64,000 nt of DNA from Eonycteris spelaea. Lineage: Eukaryota > Chordata > Mammalia > Chiroptera > Pteropodidae. The notes under the pieces were generated by a model, which saw only the letters and a list, made by a program, of their open reading frames with translations, was not told the DNA's origin and searched no databases. The stretch spans positions 4,216,001 through 4,280,000 of the forward strand of contig PUFA01000068.1 in the NCBI GenBank assembly GCA_003508835.1. The letters are read 5' to 3'. The translations under genes and the position numbers were made by a program. Every line of letters starts with the position of its first letter. The first letter of the stretch is position 1. Shown here piece by piece: positions 22,915 to 34,079 of this stretch.

Positions 22915-23240
22915 TCATATTCTATCTAACATGTATATATATAGATATTTTCATGTGCCAGGTGCCAGGTTCTGAGAAGGCAATGATGAAGAAAATAGAG
23001 ATTGTCTCTTCTTCCTGGAGTTTAGAGTCCGATGGCTAAACAAGTACTTAAACAATAACAGTTGAAAAGAAGGAAAAGACGTGGTAAGAAGTTATACGAG
23101 CACTGGTTTAAACCGGGAGGTCATTAAAGATTTCACTGAGGAAGAAATATTTGGGAGGAATATGTTAGAATTTCAAAGGTCAAGAAAAATGGTTGTAGGT
23201 CGTAGAGTGGGGCCTGCTATGAGATGGTGGCAAAGGAAAT
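22915..23240 (-). mobile_element. L2 LINE 3' region
   Basis: ATGTGCCAGGTGCCAGGTTC, CTTCCTGGAGTTTAGAGTCC and GATTTCACTGAGGAAGAAAT match the reverse L2 3' end and the segment upstream of it. Confidence 0.8.
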
Positions 23241-23244
23241 ATGT

Positions 23245-23565
23245 CAGGGGATTATCAAGATTTACTGATGGATTAACGCATTTATACATTAAGTTTGGGG
23301 TATCAGTGAGCCTTCCCTATGGTTAATGAAGATCAACCAGTTGAAAAGCAGCACTGAGGAAGTGAGAGTCAAGCTCCAACTACCCATCTGAGCATAGGCC
23401 ACTGTTAATATTGTAAGAATGGGAGGCATTCGAAGAGAACCAGGAGGCAGAAAATCCCTACTACCAGAGATGGAGAGTAAATGAAGTTTAGTAAAGAAGA
23501 CTATGAGATTTAGTACTGCAGTAATAAAGTAAGGAGAGAATCTCAAGAATGAAGGTGCTGATGGC
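23245..23565. other. Unassigned sequence
   Basis: Nothing recognised. Confidence 0.4.
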
Positions 23566-23569
23566 ACTG

Positions 23570-23700
23570 ATGATTCATTTACTATTTATTCAACAGCTAT
23601 AATACATATTAAATACTATGTTCCTAGTTTGTGCTAAGCATGTGGAGCATCAAGATGAACAAAGCAGACGTGTGGCCTGAAAGGGGAAAATAATTAATGG
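23570..23700 (-). mobile_element. L2 LINE 3' end
   Basis: CATTTACTATTTATTCAACA, GTTTGTGCTAAGCATGTGG and ATCAAGATGAACAAAGCAGA match the reverse L2 3' end. Confidence 0.75.
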
Positions 23701-23704
23701 GAAA

Positions 23705-23989
23705 AAGATAGGATTTGTTAATTCCGGCAGAGCCAATAGTTTGAAAGCTAAAAGGCGTGTGGTTTAGGGGAGGTAGGATGGGGGAAAGAATAGAGGCCAC
23801 AGCTGTGTATTAATCATTTGAGGAAATCTTCAGAAAAGAAGGGAGAAAAATAGCATGTGATCTGAACGGGTCTGTAAGGTCGAGTGAAGGCTCTGCTCAG
23901 GCCATTAGGCAGCACTACAAAACAGAAGACAGTGAAGACACTGCGAGCGGGTATAAAGGAGCCCACCCGATATAGCCAGCTTCGCTGTA
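23705..23989. other. Unassigned sequence with TATA-like site
   Basis: TATAAAG at 23952-23958 sits between short CpG-containing stretches (GCGAGCGGG before, CCCGAT after). No other promoter evidence. Confidence 0.3.
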
Positions 23990-24095
23990 GCCATCTCCCT
24001 TCTATTTTCTGGGCTTCAGTTTCTTATCAATAACAGGAAAAAAAGTGGAGTGTGGTTAAGAGATTTCTAAAGTTCCTTCCAGTTTTGAAATTCTG
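23990..24095 (+). mobile_element. MIR-like fragment
   Basis: CTGGGCTTCAGTTTCTTATC and CTAAAGTTCCTTCCAGTTTT resemble MIR-family SINEs with the alternative 3' end. Confidence 0.5.
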
Positions 24096-24189
24096 AACGT
24101 GCCAGAGGTAGAGTATTGACCAAGGAGAGGTGGTCAGGGTGAGAATGAGGGCACAGGACCTAACATGCTATACTAGCAATAACAATAAT

Positions 24190-24385
24190 AACAGCAACAT
24201 CTATAATAGCTATTTTGAGCAAGGGACTCTGCTAGACACATCTTTCTTTGCAATAACTCTTGGAAGCAAATGTCATAATTTCCACGTTAAAAAAAACAGA
24301 AGCCTGAGATTATAGAGATTAAGTGACTTGACCACAGTTACTGGCCAGTAAGTAGAAGAGCTGAGATTCAAATCAGGAAGAAATA
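24190..24385 (-). mobile_element. MIR SINE
   Basis: GACTCTGCTAGACACA, TAGAGATTAAGTGACTTGAC, CACAGTTACTGGCCAGTAAG and GAGCTGAGATTCAAATCAGG match reverse MIR. Confidence 0.85.
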
Positions 24386-24389
24386 CATG

Positions 24390-24895
24390 AAAAATGAGAG
24401 AAGATAGAGTTTTCTCTCCCACTGTAATTCTGCATCTTTAATAAAATAGAAAACACTATGTTGAGAGTGAGAGCAGGGGTTCAGGGTCAGGGGCATGTGA
24501 GGAGTGGAAAACGTCTAGGCCAGCCATGATGGAAGTGGATATGAGAGGAAGACACGACAGCCCCACCTGCGTGGCTGTGCCTAGGTCTGCAGTGTTCGCC
24601 CACCCCTGTGACTGGTCTCATGTACGGCATTCTGTTCTACAGCTTGAGAACCAGAAAGGAAAAGTGGGGACTGGAGCAGATCCAGGAGCCAGAACTGACA
24701 CATATGTCTTGGCGGAAGTTTAAGTGGGTGATCAGGGAGTGATGGCAGGCTGTGCTGCTGCGGTTGACTGCAGGCTCAAGGCTGGGCAAGGAGTCAGGGT
24801 AGCCAGAAGCTAACAGACAGTGTGGGTGCCTCTGCCTTTCCTTCCTCAGTTATACAGTCTTCTGTAATAATTAGCAATGCAAACAAGGAAGGAGG
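24390..24895. other. Unassigned, moderately GC-rich sequence
   Basis: Richer in GC than its flanks, especially at 24530-24830. A polypyrimidine-CAG (TTCTGTTCTACAG, ending about 24642) looks like a splice acceptor, but no supported exon follows. Confidence 0.35.
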
Positions 24896-24899
24896 GTTA

Positions 24900-25090
24900 G
24901 GAATAAAGCAGACCAAAGTTCAAATTCAGATACCATCTGGACTCACTAAGTGATCTTGATATGCCATCGAACTTCTCAGTCTCTGTTTTCTCCTCTACAG
25001 TGAAGATCTTACTAAAGCCAATTTTCAGTTGTTTCAAATATTATCTGAGGTAACAGATATGATGCAGCTTATAAATAATGTTACTTAGCC
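24900..25090 (+). mobile_element. MIR SINE
   Basis: AAAGTTCAAATTCAGATACC, CACTAAGTGATCTTGATATG and CTCAGTCTCTGTTTTCTCCT follow MIR order. Confidence 0.75.
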
Positions 25091-25094
25091 ATGT

Positions 25095-25595
25095 TGTTAT
25101 TGACATTATGTTTGATATCCATCCAATTTTAAAAAAAAAATATTTTCTCGGTATTTCAGTTATTTACCATATTCAATCAGTTTTTTTTCTCAGAAATAAG
25201 TGAATTCTCTCACTTCTCATCTTACAAAAATTCTCAAAATGTCTCATATAAATTTTTATACAATGTTCATGACAATGATGGCAGTTTTTTGTTGTCTTTT
25301 TCTTTTTGTACTTAATATCCATTTATGTATTCTGAGATTGGCTTCACTGGATACTCCTCTTTGATTTCAGTGTACTCCAAATTAACTTTAGTAATTATTT
25401 TATTAGGAAGCTGTAATTAATAGGGTAAATATCATTAGCTTACACTATACAGGGTTACCACATGTCAAAATGATACAATTAATTATGACGTCCAGTAATG
25501 TTTTTAAAAATAAACATTGCTTTTACCAATTTTAAGATCCTCTTGCTACAGGAGTCAATTTCAATTAATAGCAAAGAAAGTAAATGAAGAAAAGT
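25095..25595. other. Unassigned AT-rich sequence
   Basis: Nothing recognised. Confidence 0.4.
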
Positions 25596-25599
25596 AACA

Positions 25600-25825
25600 T
25601 TTGTTATATACTAGCTATATATAAGAAGCTGTCCCAAGTGTTCACATACCTTATATATTTAATCCTCCAGACGAACATATGAGATTGGTATTAGTCCATT
25701 TTAAAAATGAGGAGATAGGGTCAGATGGGTTAAGTGAATCTCATGTCATACTGCTAGGAAGTGTACAACTCACATTTGACCCAAAGTTATTTAGACTCAA
25801 GTTCATGCACTTTCTCTCATACAGA
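25600..25825 (-). mobile_element. MIR SINE, near full length
   Basis: TATTTAATCCTCCAGACGAA, AAATGAGGAGATAGGGTCAG and ATACTGCTAGGAAGTGTACA follow the reverse MIR. Confidence 0.85.
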
Positions 25826-25829
25826 CCAT

Positions 25830-26365
25830 TCACCACTGTCATGAACACATGAAACTTTGCTTCCTTGAATTCTAGAGTTCAGTCTGTATAAAGCCTCTTT
25901 TTCAGTTACCTCAAAATAAAAGTGAGTAGAAGGGAGGAGTCCTTTAAAACTGTGCATCCCAAACGAAAAGGAAGGAAGCAAGTCAGTACCCAGCTCATCA
26001 GGAGAAGGTGGAAGAGGAAGACGGTGTGGATAGAAGATATAAACCAAACGTTTTTTTGAGCACCTTTCCTATACCAGACTCTATGCTAAACACCAAAACT
26101 CTAGACTGGGACCAGATCAGGTGAGAATTGTTCAAGAGTATTTGGATTAGAAGGATCTCAATAATCATCCCTTATTTTGCTTGAATCTAGGATTTGTCAC
26201 TGTTCAACCTATTCTTAGGACTTTCAATGACAGAAAGCTCTTTCCTTTACTAGATATCTCATCATGTTGTTGGGCATGTCCGATCATTAGGTAGGACTTC
26301 CTTATATTAATAATATTTAAAGTAAGCCATCATACATTTCCCCTGTACATATTACATTTTATTGG
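25830..26365. other. Mostly unassigned; weak L2 piece
   Basis: At 26055-26115, GAGCACCTTTCCTATACCAG then CTATGCTAAACACC is probably a minus-strand L2 end. The rest is unrecognised. Confidence 0.4.
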
Positions 26366-26369
26366 CATT

Positions 26370-26520
26370 AGTTTTAAACCTTACCCTAGCCCTTCAAGTT
26401 AAGTATGTTTCTATACCACAAACATTTAGAGAGATTTAAGGACATCCTCAAGTCTTGACAGTTGATAATAACCAAATCCAGGTCTCTTTGGCTCTTAATT
26501 ATACCAAGTTCCCTGCCTAA
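26370..26520 (-). mobile_element. MIR fragment
   Basis: CATTTAGAGAGATTTAAGGA, CCAAATCCAGGTCTCTTTGG and GCTCTTAATTATACCA match the reverse MIR. Confidence 0.65.
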
Positions 26521-26524
26521 AATT

Positions 26525-27200
26525 TGTATTCACTGGCACTTTTACAAGAAGAAATGTAGAATATAGAGGTACAGCTGAGTTCTACTGGGACTTGGGGATT
26601 CTGAATACTGACTTGTGAGATGGGAAAGGAATAGAGATAGGGAGTAGGCCACAGAGGATGGTGGAAAGAAAGTGGACATTGTAGTGGCCCCTGACTATGG
26701 GCATTCTTCTTTAAGAAGATGGCTAGAAATCCTGAGTTATAAAAATAGCAATGCAGCAAAGATTGATGACTATTCCGTACTATGCACATAAGGAAATTAA
26801 ATTTTATCTTTAATATTCGAATAACAAGTTATTTTCAGAAGTACCTAAAACGTTCTAAAGGAATTCAACAGTGATGAATTATGGCACAACAAAAAACACA
26901 GTATTTTCAGCTGATGTTTAGAAATTAACCATGTCCTCATTTTTAAAAGCAATGTACATTTAAAAGGTATTCTTGTTTATGTCACTAATTCCAGATATCT
27001 TATTGATTATTTTAGAAGGACATTTAGTTCTTTCAGATGTGTATCTTGGGATATATGCTGTAAAGAACAATTATATGTGCCATAAAGTTAGAATGGGTCT
27101 AAATACTTATAATATATGAGAAAGTAGATTTTAAAACAAAATTGGACTAAGTATCTTTTATAATTACTTATAATTCAAAAAAAATCTATTGTATTTTGTC
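26525..27200. other. Unassigned sequence
   Basis: Nothing recognised. Confidence 0.4.
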
Positions 27201-27204
27201 ATCT

Positions 27205-27390
27205 AAATGACCAAGGTTTGAATCTTTGCTCTGTCACTTATTTCTAGGTGGCCTGGAATGAATATCTTAATCTCTTTGAGCCTTAGCTTCCTTATTTGTG
27301 GACTCAATTTAAAATCTACTGTATCATTTTGCTTTGTTAATTAAATGAAGTAATACTTGTATCTAGCACAATGTCAGCATGCAGTCTGAT
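27205..27390 (+). mobile_element. MIR SINE
   Basis: GGTTTGAATCTTTGCTCTGT, CACTTATTTCTAGGTGGCC, TTTGAGCCTTAGCTTCC and ATCTAGCACAATGTCAGC in MIR order. Confidence 0.85.
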
Positions 27391-27394
27391 ATCA

Positions 27395-27935
27395 GAAACA
27401 GAGAAAGCGAATCAATTTTGTATATGAAAGAAAAAATTATGAATTGAAAAGTTTGGACTAGGTATCTACATCTCATTATTTGGCTCTCTGTCTTCATAAT
27501 ACTTTTGTATCATCTATTCAGTGAGTTACAAGAAAAGGTTATGTTTAAGCACTATTGTGTATTTTTCATAAAGCAGATTGAAGCTGCTGATGTGGAGTAA
27601 GAATTTTAAGTGAAATATGTCTAATGTTATATTGATGCTTGTTTCTTTATGATAGACATTAAATAAAATAACTAATTGAGCTGAAAATTGAATTTTAAAG
27701 CAATTCACTCATAAAACTTAGCAATACAAAAAGTAATTGTGTTTCTATCAAAGGATATCATGACTAAACACTGCTTTTTATGGTAGAAAACAAATATATC
27801 TTGTACTACTGAAACTTACTAAGTCTATCTAGCTGTAACATTAACAATCTGTACTTGATTAATTTGCACTCAAAAATATCGTGAAAATACTTTAAAAAGA
27901 AAAGTGTAAAAAATATGTGACAATTGTATACATTT
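27395..27935. other. Unassigned AT-rich sequence
   Basis: Nothing recognised. Confidence 0.4.
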
Positions 27936-27939
27936 CTGA

Positions 27940-28130
27940 GCAGATTGGTTTGAGTTTGAATATTCACTCTTCAGAAATTATTTTGGATAAGTAAATTTTC
28001 TAAGCCCTGGTTTCCTTATCATTAAAATGGAAATAATAGTAGTACCAACTTATGGAATAGTGTTAATTAATGATACAATACACAGGAATCATCTGGCATA
28101 CTACATGAATCAACATGTAAGCATTAGAGA
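27940..28130 (+). mobile_element. MIR SINE
   Basis: GTTTGAGTTTGAATATTCAC, CCCTGGTTTCCTTATCATTA, AAATGGAAATAATAGTAGTA and AATCATCTGGCATACTAC. Confidence 0.8.
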
Positions 28131-28134
28131 TATA

Positions 28135-28845
28135 TTGTATTTCCAATCCATTTAATTGCTCTGGAAATGCTATGCAAAGACAATTTTATTGTGTTCTTTC
28201 TAACAAAATTTGTTTTTATAAAAGTAAATAATCATTGCCTGATTGTGTTTTATAAATCTGAATAATTACAACTGAACTTGATTAAAACCAATTTCACCTG
28301 TTTTCTATTCAGAATGTGACTATACCAGAAAGAGATTGATATAAATTATGCTGAGAATGAAGAGGCTTATTCCATAAGATTTTGGCTTGTTATATTAGAT
28401 TCTTTGTGATTATATTGCCTAAGGGAATCTAGCTGTAGTCACACAATCACAGAAAACAGTGCCATGTTCCATTCCAGCAGTGGTCTCTTACGGTTTTTGA
28501 AACAAAACTTAATAACTGGTTAGGCTTCCTATTATCTTTCCTGCTGTTTCTGTATGCTTTTGTTTGCCCTATAAACAGAGGCAGAGGAAAAATAATTTTC
28601 ATCTCTCCCATTGCCCAAGCTAATATTTGGAGTTATTCTCAACTCTTTCCCTTACCCCCAAAGTATACTCAGACATCTAATTTTTTTGACTTCCTCTCCT
28701 TAATGTTTTGAATCCTTATTTCCTTCCATTTATCTACATAGACACTGACCCAGTTTAGACTCTTGCCTTCTCTTACCTGAACTGGATTTACCGTTTGACT
28801 AAACTTCTACCTCAAATCTCATCTCTCTCCTTTATGTTGTAACCA
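28135..28845. other. Unassigned sequence
   Basis: No gene recognised. The pyrimidine-rich stretch at 28600-28840 may be decayed L2. Confidence 0.4.
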
Positions 28846-28849
28846 GAGG

Positions 28850-28975
28850 GAATTTTCTGAAATAGAAATCTGGACGTCTCTGATTAAAAGCCTTCATACT
28901 TACTAAAGAAAAAACGAAGTCTGGGATCCTTGGTGTTGAGCTCCAGGACGTTTTGCTCTAGCTGCTGCCTCTCCA
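28850..28975 (+). mobile_element. L2 fragment (weak)
   Basis: CTCTGATTAAAAGCCTTCAT and AGTCTGGGATCCTTGGT echo the L2 segment that normally precedes its 3' end. Confidence 0.45.
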
Positions 28976-29140
28976 GCTTAGTTGTTAAGAGCTAAGTCCC
29001 TAGAGTCAACAGACCAGGTCATAAATCCTAGCTCTAGCATATAGTTACAACAGTTATTTAATCTCTTTATGCTTCAATTTTCTTATATGTAAAATTAGGA
29101 TAATAATAGTAACTTTTACTTGGTTATTATCAATAATATT
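28976..29140 (+). mobile_element. MIR SINE
   Basis: GTTAAGAGCTAAGTCCCTAG, CAAATCCTAGCTCTAGC-like head and ATGTAAAATTAGGATAATAA core. Confidence 0.8.
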
Positions 29141-29319
29141 TGCTTAATGAAACATAAAATAATATTTACTTGTGTGACACATGTTAAGATGTCCCACATT
29201 TAGGGTCCATAACATTATTTCTTACTTCTTCCTCCCTATGTATCCTACACACTAGACATAACAAAGTGCCTTCTGTTCACTCAACAAATGACATTCGTTT
29301 TTGTTTGTTTTCTTTTCAT

Positions 29320-29510
29320 GACTTTATGTTTATTGTTTCCTCTTCTTGTTTGGTCACCACCTATTCCCTTTCTCCTCAACTCCCTTGTCTGCCTGGGATA
29401 TCCTGCTCACCTTTCAGGCTTAGCTCAAGAGGCATTTCTTATTGGAAGACCCTCTGAGGTCCCCATTTTCAAAGCTGGAAACTCTCTTTTCTGTATTACA
29501 TAAGTAGGTC
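29320..29510 (+). mobile_element. L2 LINE fragment
   Basis: TCCTGCTCACCTTTCAGGCT, TAGCTCAAGAGGCATTTC and GAAGACCCTCTGAGGTCCCC match the L2 segment upstream of the 3' end. Confidence 0.75.
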
Positions 29511-29514
29511 AAGA

Positions 29515-29745
29515 TCAAGAGTGTGCCTTCAGAAGTCTGACTGCCTGGATTTAAATCATTACTCACTGTGCGATCTTGGGCAAATTACTCAACTTCTCTA
29601 AGACTCAATTTTATCTATAAATGTTTGTGAATAATAGGATATATCCAATGGGATTATGTGAAGATTAAATGAAACAACATATGCAAGTGCTTGGCACACT
29701 GAATGACAGACACTTAGTAAAGGTTCAAATACCACGAGTCAGTAA
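29515..29745 (+). mobile_element. MIR SINE, near full length
   Basis: AGAAGTCTGACTGCCTGGAT, TGTGCGATCTTGGGCAAATT, ACTCAACTTCTCTAAGACTC, GAAGATTAAATGAAACAAC and AAGTGCTTGGCACACTGAAT. It splits two L2 pieces (29320-29510 and 29790-29955) and probably inserted into one L2. Confidence 0.95.
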
Positions 29746-29789
29746 CTATAATAACAATTAGCCTAGCCTTCATTGTTCTAACAGAGCAC

Positions 29790-29955
29790 AAATTGCCTTA
29801 TGTTATCACAGTCTTGCTTATTTTCGTGGCTTTATATCCACTAGGCTGTTCATTCTTCCTAGACCTTATCTTCATTCATTTTTGTGTTCCCTGGACATAA
29901 TTTACAAACTGGCTCATGATAGATCACTGATGCTTGCTTATTGATGGAAAAATGG
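29790..29955 (+). mobile_element. L2 LINE 3' region
   Basis: CTAGGCTGTTCATTCTTCCT, TTTTTGTGTTCCCTGGACAT and CTTGCTTATTGATGG keep L2 3' order. Confidence 0.6.
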
Positions 29956-30184
29956 GTGAATCTTTTCATTAGTGATCTCATTTGAAAACTGGTAGGAACT
30001 TCTTTTTTCTTTTTTAGTAATATTTATAGAGCAGGCAAACTGGTATAGAGAAAAATATTCTACTTCAATAAATAACGCCCACTAAGCAACAACTTTTTTA
30101 GAACAATGTCAATATTAGTCTCCGTATCTCCAAAGCACCCATTTGCATTGCTCAATGTATGTTAATTATTGAGCGAATAATTTA

Positions 30185-30275
30185 TGTTGGTCTTCCTTAT
30201 TATGCTGTGAGTAAATTATAAGCAGAGATTATTCCTCTTGTTCAGTGGTACCATTCACATAGTAAGTGTAAATTT
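30185..30275 (+). mobile_element. L2 3' end fragment
   Basis: TGTGAGTAAATTATAAGCAG and ATTCACATAGTAAGTGTAAA resemble the L2 3' end. Confidence 0.5.
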
Positions 30276-30279
30276 TAAA

Positions 30280-30600
30280 GACTTTGTTATAACTGTAGCC
30301 TAAATTATAAAGACTATATAAAAAATTCTGTTAGAAATCGTTTTATGCAAAATGTTAAAATCTCATTTCATGCTCTCTGACAAAGCTATTTTACTTTTTG
30401 ATAGTACCAATTATTTTAGTAATTTTATTTCTTCTTTAATTCTGTCTGTAATTTTTAAAAGTGCATGCTATTTTAAATTAGGGAGCCATATGTTAAATAA
30501 TTTAAATGTGATATTCTCAAAGTGGAGAATTTAGGGTTATTTATATGATTTATAGATGCTGCCAGTATTGTGTTTGCAATTACAAAATGCACACAACATT
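30280..30600. other. Unassigned AT-rich sequence
   Basis: Nothing recognised. Confidence 0.4.
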
Positions 30601-30604
30601 GTAA

Positions 30605-30800
30605 TGAGAACAAAGTGATTTGAAGCTGAAAAGCTCGAAATTCAAATCTTACTCTTGCCAGCAGTTCAGTCTTGAACAGGTTGTTCAATCTTTTCTGAAC
30701 TCAGTTTCCCCTTCTATAAAATGGATCTGATAACACCTGCTATGCTGGGCTATGATGAAGGCTTGGAACACAATTACAGTTTAGCAAAGGTGCTCATTGT
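30605..30800 (+). mobile_element. MIR SINE
   Basis: AAATTCAAATCTTACTCTTG, AACTCAGTTTCCCCTTCTAT, AAAATGGATCTGATAACACC and GGCTATGATGAAGGC. Confidence 0.85.
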
Positions 30801-30804
30801 AATT

Positions 30805-31790
30805 TTAAACAAAGAAAGAGCAACTATTTTACTAAAGCCTAATTATTTTATCTCAATAGAAGCCTTCGTGCACTAGTAAGAAATTCATTCATAGGCATCA
30901 GTGTGCTAGAAGGTACCCCAAAGTCCAGGAGCAATGGGGTAAATAATTTAACCTTTTATAGATTAATGGTTGAAAAATTGCATGCAAGGGATGGTTTGGA
31001 GCATACATGATGTTCTTGGAAACGTTCATAACTTAACAATAGCCAAATCCATCTGCTCTCCTGGAGTTTCATTTACATTACCCCCACTCTGTATTACAAA
31101 CTCATATTTGGACATAACTAATTTTGGATTAATATTTGGTTTATTGTCTAAAATTTGAAATAGAATAAGATCCAATAGAGAGATAAAAACCAGGTGACAG
31201 GCCCATGGATATTCACACTTTCTTTTTTCCTCTTATCCAAGGGTTTTTAAAAGGAGCATTTTAAAAATTATGGCTTATTCTCATAAAGTCGGCAGTAAAA
31301 AAGTTTATTGAATTTATGTCACAGATCTACTGAAGGAAGGAATGAGGCTAGTGTCACTCTTTCAGGATGCCTAGTTTCTCTATCACAAAAGAAGATAGAA
31401 AATCTGCCTCTATCTGCCTCAGAAATATGTGCATATTACATGTATTCAATGAGACTAATAGTGTTGAAATGCTTAGGAAATAGATTCCTGTATGTCTATG
31501 GTGTAGTTTTCTTATAAATAACAATCACAAAGCTTATCTCTCAAATTTCTAAGAGCATAGAATTGATTTATTCAAGGGCTCACATGACCATTTTCTGTTG
31601 GATATGCAAAGTCATACTCCCGTGGTGTTTATGTCCTCATATCACAATAGAACCACAGTTGTTTTAGAGAGAATAATTTTCCTGAAGAGTATGCTCATAA
31701 CAATGACTACAGTGACTTAGTCTTGAGAACCAGATAAAATTTTCTTCCCTCCTTCTCTCCCTCTTATTATTTTTCCTTCTTTCTCCCATA
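30805..31790. other. Unassigned sequence
   Basis: No gene or named repeat recognised. Confidence 0.4.
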
Positions 31791-31794
31791 TTTG

Positions 31795-32460
31795 TTTGGT
31801 GCCTACTTTATGATAGACACTATAACAATTATTAATGATATTATACAGAGATGAATAAGGGACAGTTATGCTTTTAGTAGGCCTGTGGTCTATTTAAAAC
31901 TATAAACTTTAAGCAATTACATATGATATGACAAGTGCTTCAACCATGGGTCCATGAATGAAAGGACCATGTGAACACGGAAAAGAGTTAACTTGAATTT
32001 CTAGTTTGGGGAAGTCATGGAGAGAAGTCCTGAACGTAATCTTGAAGAACGAGTCACAGCTTTCAAGATGAATAGTCACAAAGATCATTTCAGGTGGAAG
32101 AGGCAGCGTTTTAGAAGTAGAATTCTGAAATTGTGGACTCATTAAAGAACAATACAAAGATCTACATGGTGGGAATGCAGTGTTAATAATGGGACATGAT
32201 TGAAAGAGACACAGAGAGGTGGATGAAGGTCAGGTCATGTAAGATATGTGAGTGAAGCTGGGCTTTATCCTGTAGGCAGCATAAGCCAGTTGAGTTCTTA
32301 TACCACAAGAGTACCTGAACTTTTTTTAGAAAGAATTTTAAAACTCTTTTTTCTATAGAGTTTGAAACATGATTGCGCTGCTTTGGAGACACTGGTGACA
32401 GGAAGATCTACTATGAGATGATTGTAAAAATGTGGCAGGGAAAATAATGGCTAAAATAAT
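31795..32460 (-). mobile_element. L2 LINE, long 3' segment
   Basis: Reverse L2 layout: GTTTGGTGCCTACTTTATG, then CTTGAAGAACGAGTCACAGC, and farther CATGTAAGATATGTGAGTGA and GGGCTTTATCCTGTAGGC, which correspond to progressively more upstream L2 sequence. Diverged and without an open frame. Confidence 0.6.
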
Positions 32461-32499
32461 AATAGTTAATAATACGTTTCAGATTGTATAGATCTCTCA

Positions 32500-32640
32500 T
32501 GTGCATCGTTTAGCTACAAGGGCTTCAGTTTGGCCTTCGTGCCGTAGTATTACGTGAGGGCACTTGAGGGAGTCCTGACGGGCTGAGTCGGAAACAGAAT
32601 CATGCCAGCTGCTAGCGTGGCTATACCTAAATATTAATCA
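32500..32640. promoter_or_regulatory. Isolated CpG cluster in unique sequence
   Basis: About eight CpGs in 120 bases (for example CTTCGTGCCGTAG, TACGTGAGG, GACGGGCTGAGTCGG) within otherwise CpG-poor DNA. ATTACGTGAGG resembles a bZIP site. No repeat recognised. Confidence 0.3.
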
Positions 32641-32890
32641 CAGCAACAACCAAGGAAAACAATCCCGTGCTATACTACAGATGAAAATTGTTTCTAAGTG
32701 TTGTGAGTCTGCAAGCATGCAGTTATAAATTCGTTTCACTTTCCACATTAATTAATGGAGATAGTGATACCACCTGACAAGATGTTTTATGGCTTGTCTA
32801 AGTGAATATTTAAGGAGACATTTAAAAAAAATTTGACTCATAGACCATTTGAGAAGCTATGGCCATTTCACCAGAAAATAGAGTAGTTGT
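32641..32890. other. Unassigned sequence
   Basis: Nothing recognised. Confidence 0.4.
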
Positions 32891-32894
32891 GGAT

Positions 32895-33095
32895 AGGAAT
32901 GTAGGGTCTGGGTCAAACAGATCTGGGTTAATTTCACAGTTTATGCACATATTAAGTGTGTGGCAATTTATAAAACTTCTTTAAGTCTCAATTTCTTCAT
33001 TTAGTTGCAGTGAAAATTAAATGAGATAATGAATTCAAACTGTTTAGCTTAGTACCTGTCAAATAAGCCCTTGATAAATGTTAACTATTATCACA
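32895..33095 (+). mobile_element. MIR SINE, near full length
   Basis: CAGATCTGGGTTAATTTCAC, AGTCTCAATTTCTTCATTTA, AATTAAATGAGATAATGAAT and TAGCTTAGTACCTGTCAAAT. Confidence 0.9.
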
Positions 33096-33099
33096 TACC

Positions 33100-33890
33100 A
33101 TGTCACAAAACTTTGCATAAAATTTCAGGTGACCTCAGATGCTATAAATAATGTAGTGACCAGTGAAGCCTGTTAAGAACCCAAATGAATATGAAAACTC
33201 CTTGGTTAGTGTTTTATATTTTAATCATTGTTAATAAATGTTTAATTTGAATTTAAATCACCTATAATAAGCCTTCCATTTATATGTTTAATTTTTTGTT
33301 TATTAACCCATGAATTGACTCCATCCAAAAAGCAAACTGTTTTCAAATGAATGTGTTTACAGCCAGACTTTTTTTTTTTTTAACTCTAAATGAAATCTAA
33401 AAGGAATAAACTGATATAAACTGGGGAAAAATCAGAGCAGAGACTGTTTTTTAAATTGGGGATCTGGTTATAGGCAACAAAGTGAATTATTCTGCATTTC
33501 TATCTCCTAGAAGGGCTATAATGAATAGATACATATTGTCAGAATTTTCAAAATAGTTTATTTAATGACAATTATGACTAATTATGGAGATAGTTGAGAG
33601 GGTAATATGTATAATGTAACATACTAAAGTTAAAGCTAGTTTAAAAGAGCAGGATGTAGAAAAGGGAAGGAGTGTTTCTTTTTAATATCTGAGTCCTGAG
33701 CCTTGAGAATTTTGAGTGGGTTCACATTAATTCATCTGTGAGTACCTACACATACTGTGAGGTGAACATGATGCTGCTAATCACTGAGGCCAAAAGAAGG
33801 GTTCGTGGTCTGGTGGTGGATATGAACGTGCAACAGGTACCAGTAGCAGTCTATAAAAAGCACTGCATGTACAGAGAGGAATTCAGCGCA
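33100..33890. other. Unassigned AT-rich sequence
   Basis: T-run near 33369-33380. No gene recognised. Confidence 0.4.
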
Positions 33891-33894
33891 GGGA

Positions 33895-34075
33895 ATAAAA
33901 GACAGATGTGGAGAGATTGGCATGTTTAGGGAATATCAGGAATTTGCTTTAGTAGTGTCATAGGATTCTGAGGAAGGAGGAAGTTATGGAAAATGAGTCT
34001 AGTAAGGGAGGCAGGACTGGAGTATTGGATGGTGTTGTATGTTATGCTAAATTGATTGGATTTCCAAATACAATG
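33895..34075 (-). mobile_element. L2 fragment (weak)
   Basis: Purine-rich GAGGCAGGACTGGAGTATTG and TGTTATGCTAAATTGATTGG resemble the upstream part of reverse L2 3' ends. Confidence 0.4.
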
Positions 34076-34079
34076 CGCA

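Noticed and set aside
24630..24725. Exon after a polypyrimidine-CAG acceptor at about 24642
   Set aside because: No matching donor or coding potential could be supported nearby.
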